A DNA stretch of 64,000 bases, from the NCBI GenBank assembly GCA_012031215.1, contig JAAUUB010000004.1, positions 1 through 64,000 on the forward strand. Direction: 5' to 3'. Position numbers and translations under genes: made by a program. Positions within the stretch are counted from its first letter, which is position 1. Each line of letters opens with the position of its first letter. This DNA is from Microscillaceae bacterium. Lineage in GTDB: Bacteria; Bacteroidota; Bacteroidia; Cytophagales; Microscillaceae. The notes beneath the pieces are model-generated. The model saw only the letters and a list, made by a program, of their open reading frames with translations, was not told where the DNA came from and ran no database searches. Below, piece by piece: positions 50,802 to 59,815 of this stretch.

Positions 50802-51653
50802 TTATTTCTTGGCCGACCATTCGGCGATGGAGTTTTCATTCATCCGCACATAGTCTTGGTTGCCAGCCTTTTGGGCGGCTTCCAGCGATTGCTTGGCCAC
50901 CGCAATGGCTTCCGCCTTTTTGCCCAGGTCGGCCAGAATGAGCGATTTACGGCGAAGCTGCCAGTAAGCGGGGTTCTCGCCGGCGGTGGCTTTGTTGATA
51001 AACTCGAGGGCTTTGTTGAGGTCTTTGCCTGTATCGTGGTAATAGGAAGCGGCCGCATAATAGTCATTGTTGCTTGGGCCAGCCATCACGCGCTCAATAT
51101 TGCTTAGGATTTTTTTATCCACATCCACTTCAAGGGACAATATTGCCATCGTTTTTTCCCAGGCAAAAACCAACTCGGCGGTGTTCATGCCGATATTTTG
51201 CAGGTCAATGCTGAAATTTTCCAAAGCAAAATTGGTGTATTTCACTTTTGCTTCGGCAATCAGGGCCGGGGTTTTTTCGGTATATGAATTCCAACTGCCT
51301 GTCTCATAAGGATAGAAGTGCACGGCCCAGGCATTGGCATTGGGGATGCTCAATACAGCGTAAGCACCGGCTTTGAGGTCTTTACCACCAATTTTAACAT
51401 CTTCCGAAAAAGTAATCTTGGTCGCGGAGTTGGCTCCTGTGCGCCAAACTTGTCCAAAAGGCACCAGACCATCGGTGGCAAAAATCACACGTCCTTTGGC
51501 TGAGGGGCGCGAATATTCCAGGCTTACCTGGCCCAGGCCAAAATTTTGAACTGTTTTTACGCCCGGACTAGGGGCTGGGGTTACGATTTGAGCCTGTCCG
51601 GCCATTGTTGTCAGGAGCCAGGTAGCCCATGCCATCCAAAAAAATTTAGTCAT
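50802..51653 (-). CDS. Secreted DUF2911 protein with helical tail
   Basis: 283 residues. Signal peptide (WATWLLTTMAGQAQ), then the DUF2911 domain (SLEYSRPSAKGRVIF, VPFGQVWRTGANSATKITFS, AYAVLSIPNA) to ~170 and a TPR-like helical tail (KDLNKALEFINKATAG, KKAEAIAVAKQSLEAA). Typical of Bacteroidota envelope proteins; function unknown. Convergent with the SWIM gene (19 bp between stops). Confidence 0.9.
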   Translation of the reverse strand: MTKFFWMAWATWLLTTMAGQAQIVTPAPSPGVKTVQNFGLGQVSLEYSRPSAKGRVIFATDGLVPFGQVWRTGANSATKITFSEDVKIGGKDLKAGAYAVLSIPNANAWAVHFYPYETGSWNSYTEKTPALIAEAKVKYTNFALENFSIDLQNIGMNTAELVFAWEKTMAILSLEVDVDKKILSNIERVMAGPSNNDYYAAASYYHDTGKDLNKALEFINKATAGENPAYWQLRRKSLILADLGKKAEAIAVAKQSLEAAQKAGNQDYVRMNENSIAEWSAKK

Positions 51654-51839
51654 TGTCTTCAGTATTTAAGTTAAAAAATTTCGGAGCAAAAATAGTATTT
51701 TTCTTAGTGGTGCGGGTGAAGGAAAATCATTTTCACATTTCGATAAGAAAATGGCCTTGATTTATCTGTTGCAATGTCGTTCAGCCTTTCAAAAGAAAAA
51801 CAAGGTTGAAAACTTTTTTTATTTTATGTTTTTTAGAGG

Positions 51840-51869
51840 TTTGGACACATTTTCTTGATATTTAGTTTG
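51840..51869 (+). promoter_or_regulatory. Putative Bacteroidota promoter TTTG-N18-TTAGTTTG
   Basis: A TTTG at 51840-51843 and a 7-of-8 match to TAnnTTTG at 51862-51869, with an 18-nt spacer close to the usual 19. It lies ~88 bp before the third T9SS cargo, in a 300-bp AT-rich gap that shows nothing else. Confidence 0.42.
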
Positions 51870-51956
51870 CTATTTTTTAATTTATTATGCTAATTTGCGG
51901 AAACCACTTCAATTCAGAGATTCATTTCATTCACAAAACTTAACTCCAAGACACTC

Positions 51957-54900
51957 ATGAAAAGAAAAACTACAACCATCTTCATTTTACTGTGCCTATC
52001 GCTGTGCCTTCTCTTCGGGTTGAACATCGGGCGGGCCCAGATACTTAATGAGGGTTTCGAGGCCACTACGTTTCCTCCGGCGGGCTGGATAAGCGCACGC
52101 GGACAAAATGGCCTAGGTACTGCTTTTGACTGGGTGCGCAGCACCACTAATCCTCAGGGAGGAAGTACTGCCCACGCTTTCGTTCGGTATGAGAACGTAA
52201 CAGGCGGCATAGCCGAAGACTGGCTCATCACCCCGCGCTTATTGCCCAATGCGGGCCAAAAAGACCTTACTTTCTGGATGGCCGATGATTTTGGAACCGA
52301 CTTTGGCAGCGTTTATACCGTGCGGGTGAGCACGGGAAGCCAGTTCAATCTAGCCGCTTTTATTACGGTGGCCTCCTACACCGAAGAAGACTTGCAAAAT
52401 GATGTGTACACCCAGTTTACCATAGATTTGAGTGCTTACAATGGTCAGCCGATTTTTGTGGCTTTTGTGATGAGCAATGACGACGGAGATAGCTTTTTCT
52501 TAGACAATGTAAGTGGAATTCCCCTGGCCCCGCCGCCCGCTTGTGCCCCCTCTACCAATGTAAGTACCCAAAATATCAGCAATACCTCGGCTAGTATCGC
52601 CTGGACGGCAGGCGGAGGCACTACCTGGAACATCAACTGGGCCGTGGCGGGTGTCATTACAAACCCGGGAACGGGGCAGGGCAATCTGGTGGCCAATAGT
52701 AGCACCAATCCTTATCCCCTCACTGGGCTATCCGAGGGTACAGACTATGTCTTTTATATTCAGGATGATTGTGGTGGTGGTCAAACCAGCGAATGGATAG
52801 GCCCCTTTTCTTTCCGAACCACAGCCCCCGGCACCACTTGCGCCAATTCTTTTATCATCAGTTCATTACCCTTCACCCAAACGGGCTTCACTACTCAAGG
52901 CTTTGGAGATGATTATGACGACGGGGATGCCTGTGGAAGTTTTTATATGACTGGCGATGACTTTGTCTTTGCGTATACCCCGGCCACGGACGAAACGGTC
53001 AGTATTACCCTAAGCAATACTGATGATTGGGTAGGGGTTTTTGTTACGCAAGGATGCCCCGATGCTGGGGGAAGTTGTGTAGCTTTGAATACAAATTTTG
53101 AAGGAAACCCTGCGATTGACCAAGTGAGCCTTGCGGGCGGAACCACCTATTTTATCATTATTTCTACTTTCCCAAGCCCACAATCTACCGCCTTTGATAT
53201 TGATATTCAGCCAATCGCCTGCCCAAGCCCCAGCAACCTGGGAGTGCAGAATGTAGGGCTGAACTCCGCAGAACTAACCTGGGCTTCCAGCGAAACAAGC
53301 TTCAATATTAACTGGGCCGAAGAAGGAATCATTACCACTCCTGGAACGGGCCAGGGCAATTTGATAAGCAATACAACCGACAATCCTTATTTATTAACAA
53401 GCCTCAATTCACAAACGGTCTATACTTTTTATGTGCAAAGTGCTTGTGGAAGTGATTGGGCAGGACCTTTCACTTTTAATACTCGATGCAATCCGGTAAC
53501 GGCTTTTCCTTGGAATGAGGGCTTTGAATCGGACTTTGGCCTGAACTGCTGGACGGTTTTGGACATCAATGGCGACAACGACACCTGGCGACTCTACGAA
53601 GGAGCCAATGCCCGCACAGGCAATAGGGCAGTTCGTGCTTTCACCGATTTTAATTCGGCCAATAACGACTGGCTAATTAGCCCGGCTTTGGTGCTGGATG
53701 GCAACCAAAGGCTTCGTTTCTGGACCCGAGCACAGTCAGCGAACGAACCCGACGAGCTGCAGGTCTTGCTTTCCACCACTGGCACTGCTCCGGCAAATTT
53801 TACCGAAGTATTACTTGCTTCTACACCTATCAATTTTACGACATATCAGGAATTTATACTTGATCTCTCGGCATACTCCGGCACGATTTATTTTGCTTTT
53901 GTTCGCAACCAGCCCCCGGCAGATGGCTGGTATGTGTATATTGATGATGTGCGGGTAGAAGCCATTCCCACTTGCCCAGAGCCAACAGATTTGGCGATTT
54001 CTGGTATTACCGCTACGACCGCCCAAGTGGACTTCAGCAGTGAGCCAGGCGAAGTCTTTTTGGTATATGGCCCCACTGGTTTCGATCCTGCCACCGAAGG
54101 CACAAGCCTTGCCGCCACGAGCAATCCTTTCACACTGACCAATCTGAGCCCCGAGACCGCTTATCAGGTTTATGCCTACCTGGTTTGTGAAGGCGGGGAG
54201 CAAAGTCCATTGGCTGGCCCGGTAAGCTTCAACACGCCTTGTGTGCCGCCCGTGGTATCTTCTTTTCCTTATCTGGAGAATTTTGATGGCGAAACCGCCC
54301 CGGCTTTACCTTGCGGATGGACAGTAGAGAATGTAAATGGAGATAGTTTTACTTGGATAAGCTATGCCAATGAAGGGCAGGCTTCATCAAACGCGGCAGG
54401 TGTGCGTTGGAATTCGGTCTTGGCCATGAACGACTGGCTCTTCAGCCCCGAAGTACAACTAGAAGCTGGGGTAGCCTATCGTGTTTCGTTTTCTTATCGG
54501 GTGGCCTCCGCTTTTTTTCCCGAAAACCTGGCCCTGTTTTATGGCAATGCAGCCAATGCCACAGCCATGAGCAATGAACTCTCTAGCCAAACGGGATTGG
54601 CCAATACTACCTATCAGACCGAAACGATTACCCTCACGCCAGCTAACAGTGGCGCATTTTTCTTCGGCTTTCATGGCTTCAGTGAGGCCGATCAGTTTCA
54701 GGTTTTTGTGGATAATTTTGAAATTCATCTTGTGCCTCAGGTAAGTCTCAGTGCCGATGTATTGCAGGGAACCGAAGCCACCCAAACGGTAATCACTCTC
54801 ACGGCTACGAGCAATACGCCCGTAGAGGGCAACCAAAGCCTCAATCTGAATGTGAGTGGCACTAATATCACCGCCTCCGATTATGTCCTGAGTGCTTCTT

Positions 54901-55631
54901 CGCTTACTATTTTGGATGGACAAACTACAGCTACGGCTACTTTTACCATTCAAAACGACGGACTGGCAGAAGGGGAAGAGGTCGCTTTGGTCTCCCTAAG
55001 TAACCCCTCCGCAGGCATTGTCTTGTCAGATGATTTTGAGGTAGCCCTCACAATTGTGGACAACGACAACGCGCCCGTAGCCAATAATGACACCTATACT
55101 ACTGAGCTGGAAACTATGCTGGAAGTGGATGTTGCGGGTGGAATTTTGAGCAATGATACAGACGCAGATGGCCAAAGTCTCACTGCCATTCTGGTGCAAA
55201 ATGTGGCCCAGGGCACACTTACGCTTAATACCAACGGATCTTTTTCCTACACACCGCCCACTGCATTTACCGGAGAGGTCAGCTTTACTTATCAGGCCTC
55301 AGATGGAACCAACTCCTCATCCGTTGCAACGGTTCTCATCAACGTAACGCCTCCCAGTGCCCTTGAAGACCCCTACCTGGCAGCCGGAACCACCGTATCG
55401 CCTAACCCAAGTGCGGGGATTTTTTTGGTGAAAATGGACTTTGTTTACCTGGGAGGGGTAATGCTTCGTACCTTTGATGCGCAGGGAAGGCTCGTGCATA
55501 CCACCAAAGTACAAAAGATAGCCCCTGTGCAGGGATATGAACTGGATTTGAGGTCGGTGGCTAGTGGTAATTTGTACTTGCAACTCGAGACCGAAACTGG
55601 ACGCGCTACCAAGCGTCTAATCAAGGAATAG
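51957..55631 (+). CDS. T9SS adhesin with choice-of-anchor J, fibronectin-III, Calx-beta and cadherin-like domains
   Basis: 1,224 residues, frame intact. Signal peptide (IFILLCLSLCLLFGLNIG, cut after RAQ). Domain order: choice-of-anchor J/MAM-like (EDWLITPRLL, SFFLDNVSG; ~20-190), fibronectin III, PPC-like segment (TCANSFIISSLPFTQTGFTT), second fibronectin III, two more choice-of-anchor J domains (NDWLISPALVL, MNDWLFSPEVQL), Calx-beta (~920-1030), a cadherin-like segment (VANNDTYTTELETMLEV, SYTPPTAFTGEVSFTYQA) and a T9SS type A sorting domain from ~1145 (TVSPNPSAGIF, SGNLYLQLETETG, RLIKE). Surface adhesin or matrix protein. Confidence 0.92.
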   Translation: MKRKTTTIFILLCLSLCLLFGLNIGRAQILNEGFEATTFPPAGWISARGQNGLGTAFDWVRSTTNPQGGSTAHAFVRYENVTGGIAEDWLITPRLLPNAGQKDLTFWMADDFGTDFGSVYTVRVSTGSQFNLAAFITVASYTEEDLQNDVYTQFTIDLSAYNGQPIFVAFVMSNDDGDSFFLDNVSGIPLAPPPACAPSTNVSTQNISNTSASIAWTAGGGTTWNINWAVAGVITNPGTGQGNLVANSSTNPYPLTGLSEGTDYVFYIQDDCGGGQTSEWIGPFSFRTTAPGTTCANSFIISSLPFTQTGFTTQGFGDDYDDGDACGSFYMTGDDFVFAYTPATDETVSITLSNTDDWVGVFVTQGCPDAGGSCVALNTNFEGNPAIDQVSLAGGTTYFIIISTFPSPQSTAFDIDIQPIACPSPSNLGVQNVGLNSAELTWASSETSFNINWAEEGIITTPGTGQGNLISNTTDNPYLLTSLNSQTVYTFYVQSACGSDWAGPFTFNTRCNPVTAFPWNEGFESDFGLNCWTVLDINGDNDTWRLYEGANARTGNRAVRAFTDFNSANNDWLISPALVLDGNQRLRFWTRAQSANEPDELQVLLSTTGTAPANFTEVLLASTPINFTTYQEFILDLSAYSGTIYFAFVRNQPPADGWYVYIDDVRVEAIPTCPEPTDLAISGITATTAQVDFSSEPGEVFLVYGPTGFDPATEGTSLAATSNPFTLTNLSPETAYQVYAYLVCEGGEQSPLAGPVSFNTPCVPPVVSSFPYLENFDGETAPALPCGWTVENVNGDSFTWISYANEGQASSNAAGVRWNSVLAMNDWLFSPEVQLEAGVAYRVSFSYRVASAFFPENLALFYGNAANATAMSNELSSQTGLANTTYQTETITLTPANSGAFFFGFHGFSEADQFQVFVDNFEIHLVPQVSLSADVLQGTEATQTVITLTATSNTPVEGNQSLNLNVSGTNITASDYVLSASSLTILDGQTTATATFTIQNDGLAEGEEVALVSLSNPSAGIVLSDDFEVALTIVDNDNAPVANNDTYTTELETMLEVDVAGGILSNDTDADGQSLTAILVQNVAQGTLTLNTNGSFSYTPPTAFTGEVSFTYQASDGTNSSSVATVLINVTPPSALEDPYLAAGTTVSPNPSAGIFLVKMDFVYLGGVMLRTFDAQGRLVHTTKVQKIAPVQGYELDLRSVASGNLYLQLETETGRATKRLIKE

Positions 55632-55663
55632 GCAGAAATTTTGCCGGTCAGTTTGCTTTGTGG

Positions 55664-55693
55664 CCCCTTGCCCTGTGGCAAGGGGTTTTTTTT
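55664..55693 (+). terminator. Strong Rho-independent terminator
   Basis: Perfect 9-bp GC-rich stem CCCCTTGCC / GGCAAGGGG with tetraloop CTGT and eight Ts, 32 bp after the cargo gene. Confidence 0.9.
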
Positions 55694-55701
55694 ATGGGAT
55701 A

Positions 55702-56007
55702 TCACATTTCCCACAAGCGCCAAAGACTTGAGCTCAGCAGGTAGCCCCCCAGCAAAACAATCAAACCACTGCTTAGAATGGCCCTTTGTATGGACCGCTC
55801 CATTTTCCAGAAAGACACGGGGTGGGCCTGCCAGAGCTGGCGATGCACCCAAAGCCCGCTCAATGTCCAAATCAGCCCCAAAAGGAGGTGAGCCAAATAA
55901 AACAGGCCGGAGGACATCTCCTTGTTTTGTATAAAAAACAGATACAGCAATAAACTGCCCAATACCCAGCCATAAAGTCCAAGAAGCGGATGGTTTTTCG
56001 AGGACAT
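55702..56007 (-). CDS. Small three-helix membrane protein (101 aa)
   Basis: Hydrophobic segments at residues ~9-27, 35-54 and 76-95 with a basic cytoplasmic loop (HRQLWQ, KMERSIQR). Starts MSSKNHPLLGLYG. No recognisable family motif. It begins 3 bp after the flavin-reductase gene ends on the same strand, so the two are co-transcribed; the link may be accidental. Confidence 0.7.
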   Translation of the reverse strand: MSSKNHPLLGLYGWVLGSLLLYLFFIQNKEMSSGLFYLAHLLLGLIWTLSGLWVHRQLWQAHPVSFWKMERSIQRAILSSGLIVLLGGYLLSSSLWRLWEM

Positions 56008-56010
56008 GGC

Positions 56011-56913
56011 TCAGGCTTTCATTTCGGGTTGAAGCAATATCTTCCAGGCGGCTTCGGTCTGCTGGGCACGCAGATATTTTTGGGCCAGGAGGTGCAGGGC
56101 CTGGGGGCGCTCAGCGGCGGGCAGATGATGGTCGTGCAAGATTTCGTACAAATCGGCTTGTTCCCGAAAAGCGATAATCTCCTCCTCCGGTGGTAGTTGC
56201 TCAATATTGCCCAATTGCCCCAAGTCATTGCCTGTGAGCACCGGACTATACCGAATCTCATCCGGTATTTTATCAATGCCTATGCCCAGGCGGGTATTGG
56301 GTTTTTCAACCTCAAAAAGGGCCGCGCCCTGGGCCCGGCAATACCAATTGCCACCCATTCGGGCCACCGCATCCAGTTTAAAAGGGTCTATCTGGCCATG
56401 TTCGTCCAATATATCAGGTTTGATGTGCGCCAACACAACTTCACAAATAATTAGGTTGCCAGCTCCGCCTTCCTGGCCGGTTTCTATAATTTGCTTTACT
56501 TTACATTCAAAGGCGGCGGGCGATTCGCCCACACGAGGCGGGCGTACTTTCTCGGAAGGCACTTCGGTAAATCCCGCTTTGACAAATTCATTGACTCCCT
56601 TGGCGTATTCAGTGCTGGATAGCGACATCTGGTTCACCATCTCAAAATTAACCATATTGATGACCACCTCCGGCACTTCTAGTATGTTTTCAAGGGTATG
56701 TTTATTGGTATTGTTGCGCACCCGGCGTGCTGGTGAAAATATCAGGGTAGGAGGATTGGAACCAAAGGCATTGAAAAAGCTAAAGGGGCTGAGATTGACC
56801 TGTTTCTGGGCATCCATGGTGCTGGCAAAGGCGATAGGACGCGGGGCAACGGCTCCCAATAAATAAGCGTGAAAGGCGGCTGTGCCAATGGCTTGTGGGT
56901 CTATTCTTTTCAT
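56011..56913 (-). CDS. Flavin reductase-like FMN-binding split-barrel protein
   Basis: 300 residues. N-terminal ~200 residues follow the flavin-reductase-like (FlaRed) domain: YLLGAVAPRPIAFASTMDAQ, NLSPFSFFNAFGSNPPTLIF, VINMVNFEM and the CKVKQIIETGQEGG strand. The C-terminal ~100 residues (RYSPVLTGNDLGQ to the helical DHHLPAAERPQALHL end) form an extension found in some members. It probably binds FMN and takes part in an oxidoreductase or hydroxylase system; the substrate is not evident. No partner monooxygenase is nearby. Confidence 0.87.
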   Translation of the reverse strand: MKRIDPQAIGTAAFHAYLLGAVAPRPIAFASTMDAQKQVNLSPFSFFNAFGSNPPTLIFSPARRVRNNTNKHTLENILEVPEVVINMVNFEMVNQMSLSSTEYAKGVNEFVKAGFTEVPSEKVRPPRVGESPAAFECKVKQIIETGQEGGAGNLIICEVVLAHIKPDILDEHGQIDPFKLDAVARMGGNWYCRAQGAALFEVEKPNTRLGIGIDKIPDEIRYSPVLTGNDLGQLGNIEQLPPEEEIIAFREQADLYEILHDHHLPAAERPQALHLLAQKYLRAQQTEAAWKILLQPEMKA

Positions 56914-57256
56914 AAGGCTATTTCTTCACTTTTTAATGCAAAAGCAAAGCTAGCTATTTAATGCCAAGAACCCCAAACGAGTAGTTAGCGGGTTGCCAAA
57001 ACCGGAACTATGGGCGGCGTAGGGCGCAAAAGCCGCCGGGGATGAAGCTTGCGCAAGGCCAAAGGAGTTTTAATTTTAATGCCCAGCTTTTTGCAGATAA
57101 ACAAAATGGTGAGATATGTCAACATGGTTTTGTATTTTCGGGTATAAATTTGAGCGGCCCGGATGTGTGTGCCGACACGCTTCTATATACCTTTTTGGCC
57201 TGCGAAGGTTGATGCAAAACCGTGCAGAAACCGGATTAAAACTTACACTGGTGAGA
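56914..57256. other. Intergenic region with a -7-box-like site
   Basis: No coding signal was recognised. An exact TAnnTTTG match (TAAATTTG, 57145-57152) lies 105 bp before the hydrolase start at 57257; TTTG is present at 57129 but too close. A GC-rich patch (GGCGGCGTAGGG, 57011 onward) has no clear stem. Confidence 0.4.
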
Positions 57257-58830
57257 ATGTTGTTTTCAAAAAAGAAAAAATCCCTTTTTGGGAATTATTC
57301 CCGCATCCTTCTGCTCGGCTTAAATAGTTGGCTAAGCCTTTCGGAAGTGGCCTTGAGCCAATCCTTAGATTTAAAATGGGCCGCCTTTCAGGAAGAGGCC
57401 CGGGCCATTGTTCGCCCTCTCCAAGTGCCTGGCGGGGTGATGGGCCTCATGGTGGGAGATTCTCTGGTAGCCCTCTCGGCCTGGGGCTGGGCCAATATCG
57501 CCCGGCAGATTCCTATGCGCCCCGACCACCTCTTTCCCATTGCTTCTATTAGCAAGACTTTTGCCGCCGTGCGGGCATTGCAATTGGTGGCCGAAGGCAA
57601 ACTATCTCTTCAAACACCGGCCCGCCAATACCTGCCTGGCTATGGCCTGCCCGATACAGTGCGCATTCATCACTTATTTCATCAGACTTCCGAAGGTAAG
57701 CCTGGGCATTTTTTGCTTATGGCTCCCGATTTGGATGGCTAACCGAGGTAATCGAGAAAGCAGGCAAGCAAAAATACGCAGACCAAATGCAAGCTCACCT
57801 GCTTGCCCCTCTTCAAATGCAACAGACCATTCCGGGGCTAGGGGCGGTGGGCTATGCCCAGTTGGCCACCCGAATCGCTTCTCCATATTTCTTTAACCCA
57901 ACAGGACCAGTCCGTCCGGGTTATTTGCCTCCCCCAGGCCTAAAAGCCAGCACCGGGCTCGTGGCCACCGTAGAAGACCTGGCCCGATACACGCGTGGCC
58001 TCCTGCAACACCAGCTTTTGCCCGATAGCCTACAAAAAAAAATGTGGCAGCCCGCCCTTACTTTGTCCGGTGATTCCCTGGCTTATGGCTTGGGCTGGTT
58101 TGTGGGAAAAGTGGCCGATGCCTCCGTTTACTGGCATTATGGCCAGGAAGATTGTTATTCCTCCGTATTGCTGCATCTGCCCCGGCAAAAACTTACTTTG
58201 TTGATGCTGGCCAACACTGCCTCACTCTCCGACCATGGCCGGATGCTGGATGGTAACTTCCGGCGTTCGCTCTTTTTATGGTCTTTTTTGCGCCATTTTG
58301 TGATTCCTGCCAGCCCTCCTTCCTGGCCGGAGGTCTCGGCTCCGGCGCAAGCCTGGGATACATTCCTGTCGCTTTGCCCCGATTCTTTGCGCTGGGTGGT
58401 CCGGGAAGAAATGATGGCCCGTCTGATGTGGCATTATTATACCGAAGCGGCCCCTAAAAGCAATAGCCTAGCTTATGCGCATGGCCTAGTCAAGCATTTT
58501 GCCCCAGACTTGGACAGCCTGGCCGACCCTGCCCTTGCCTGGGTTTGGCTACGGCTCTTAGACCGTCCGGCTCCGGCCCTCTTGCCCAGTGCCGAAAAAC
58601 TAATCCTCAATACCTTGGCGGCACAGCCACAAGACCCTTATCGTCAATACCTGGCGGGTTGGTTTTATCAAATAGTCGGAGAAAAAAATCAGGCCACCCC
58701 TTATTTTCAGGCTATTGCTGATTTGCCCAATTTTGATTTGCGCTGGTACAAGGTACTGGCCACTTACCAGGCAGGGGAAAACCTGCTGGCTACTCAGCCC
58801 GACCTGGCCCGCCGATATTTACAAGGGTGA
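57257..58830 (+). CDS. Beta-lactamase/transpeptidase-fold serine hydrolase (class C type), frame break
   Basis: About 524 residues joined. From ATG 57257 a basic region and hydrophobic helix (RILLLGLNSWLSLSEVALS) act as a signal peptide. The class C/esterase catalytic motif SISKTF gives Ser and Lys. The Tyr motif FAYGSRFGWL is recovered after adding one T at the T6 run 57709-57714. The third motif is HYGQEDCYSS. A ~170-residue helical C-terminal extension follows (after ~350), containing TPR-like pairs (QAGENLLATQPDLARRYLQ). Likely a periplasmic peptidase or esterase; antibiotic hydrolysis is not suggested. Confidence 0.85.
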
Positions 58831-58902
58831 TTGCCTGGGGTTGGAACCTGGACGGGGTGCGCCAAAAGGCATTGCAGGCTTTGCAACGCTGAGCGAGGAA
58901 CT

Positions 58903-58931
58903 AAAAAAGGACAGTTTCAAAGAAACTGCCC
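58903..58931 (-). terminator. Terminator downstream of the RRM gene
   Basis: On the minus strand, GGGCAGTTTC / GAAACTGTCC (10-bp stem with one G-T wobble, loop TTT), then T6, 29 bp past the RRM stop. Confidence 0.75.
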
Positions 58932-58959
58932 TTCACAAATGTTACGGTTGCTTGACCAT

Positions 58960-59205
58960 TTATTGTCTGGGGTGAGCTTTTTTCACTTTCAGAACACGTC
59001 CACTGACTTCGGCATTGTCAAGGGACTGGATGGCTTGGTTCGCCTCTTCGTCATCGGGCATTTCTACAAACCCAAAGCCGCGCGACTTACCGGTAACTTT
59101 GTCTTTGATGATCTTGGCAGAATCTACATCTCCAAAATCGGCGAAAACTTCTTCCAACTGAGCGTCGCTCATGTTAAATGGAAGGTTAGAAACAAAAATG
59201 TTCAT
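58960..59205 (-). CDS. RRM-type RNA-binding protein (81 aa)
   Basis: Single RNA recognition motif: RNP2 IFVSNL at residues 3-8 and RNP1 KSRGFGFVEM near 45-54, both with the aromatic RNA-contacting residues. The ~80-residue length is typical of bacterial RRM proteins. Has its own terminator. Probably a small RNA chaperone; targets unknown. Confidence 0.94.
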   Translation of the reverse strand: MNIFVSNLPFNMSDAQLEEVFADFGDVDSAKIIKDKVTGKSRGFGFVEMPDDEEANQAIQSLDNAEVSGRVLKVKKAHPRQ

Positions 59206-59346
59206 AAAAAGGGAAATAACGAATAAAACAATATTTACATTTAAAGATACGCAGTTTTGCCAAAAAGTAACGGCTTTTGGCAGATATTTTTTTTGTTTTA
59301 AGACAAGGTTAGCTTTTTGAGAAAAAGATTGCCTCCATTTTCGCTC

Positions 59347-59760
59347 TTAATCCACCCCGGGTGCTTGGTATTGAGGAAAATCCAGGGTGGAATTGGCGGG
59401 CAGGGGCTTACACCAACGATAGCCAAGATAGGCTCCCACGAGGGTGGCCACAATATCACTGGGATCGAAAGTACGGGCCGAAAAAAGACCAGCGCCTTGC
59501 AGGATTTCATACAAGACGGCTCCCAGCGTGAAAGAGCCCACCACCACCCGCCGTGAATGGCTTAAATAAGGCTCAAAAGCCAGCAATATGCAGGTTCCTC
59601 CCAGGGCATACAAAAAACTGGGCAAGAAACCCGCCAGCGGCAGGCCCCAGGAGAAGTGGGCATACCAATAGGGGCGGATGATTTTTTTAAAAAGAATGGC
59701 CAGTAACACTATCAGGAGTGCCAGCCCTCCTCGGAGAATGACTGTTCTTCTTTTGTTCAT
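59347..59760 (-). CDS. VanZ-like membrane protein (137 aa)
   Basis: Four hydrophobic stretches (~10-27, 38-60, 72-88, 98-118). The pattern LGAVLYEILQGAG...DPSDIVATLVGAYLGYRW is like VanZ-family helices (ExLQ, DIxATLxGAxxG). I place it in a VanZ-like group at moderate certainty; no lipid or glycopeptide role is shown. Confidence 0.65.
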   Translation of the reverse strand: MNKRRTVILRGGLALLIVLLAILFKKIIRPYWYAHFSWGLPLAGFLPSFLYALGGTCILLAFEPYLSHSRRVVVGSFTLGAVLYEILQGAGLFSARTFDPSDIVATLVGAYLGYRWCKPLPANSTLDFPQYQAPGVD

Positions 59761-59815
59761 GAGGTTTTAAAAAAAGCTTGGTGGTCTTAGACCAGGCCGG
59801 GGAGTAGAAATATTG

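Noticed and set aside
57001-57060. GC-rich patch as a regulatory hairpin or REP element
   Set aside because: No stem longer than about four base pairs was found.
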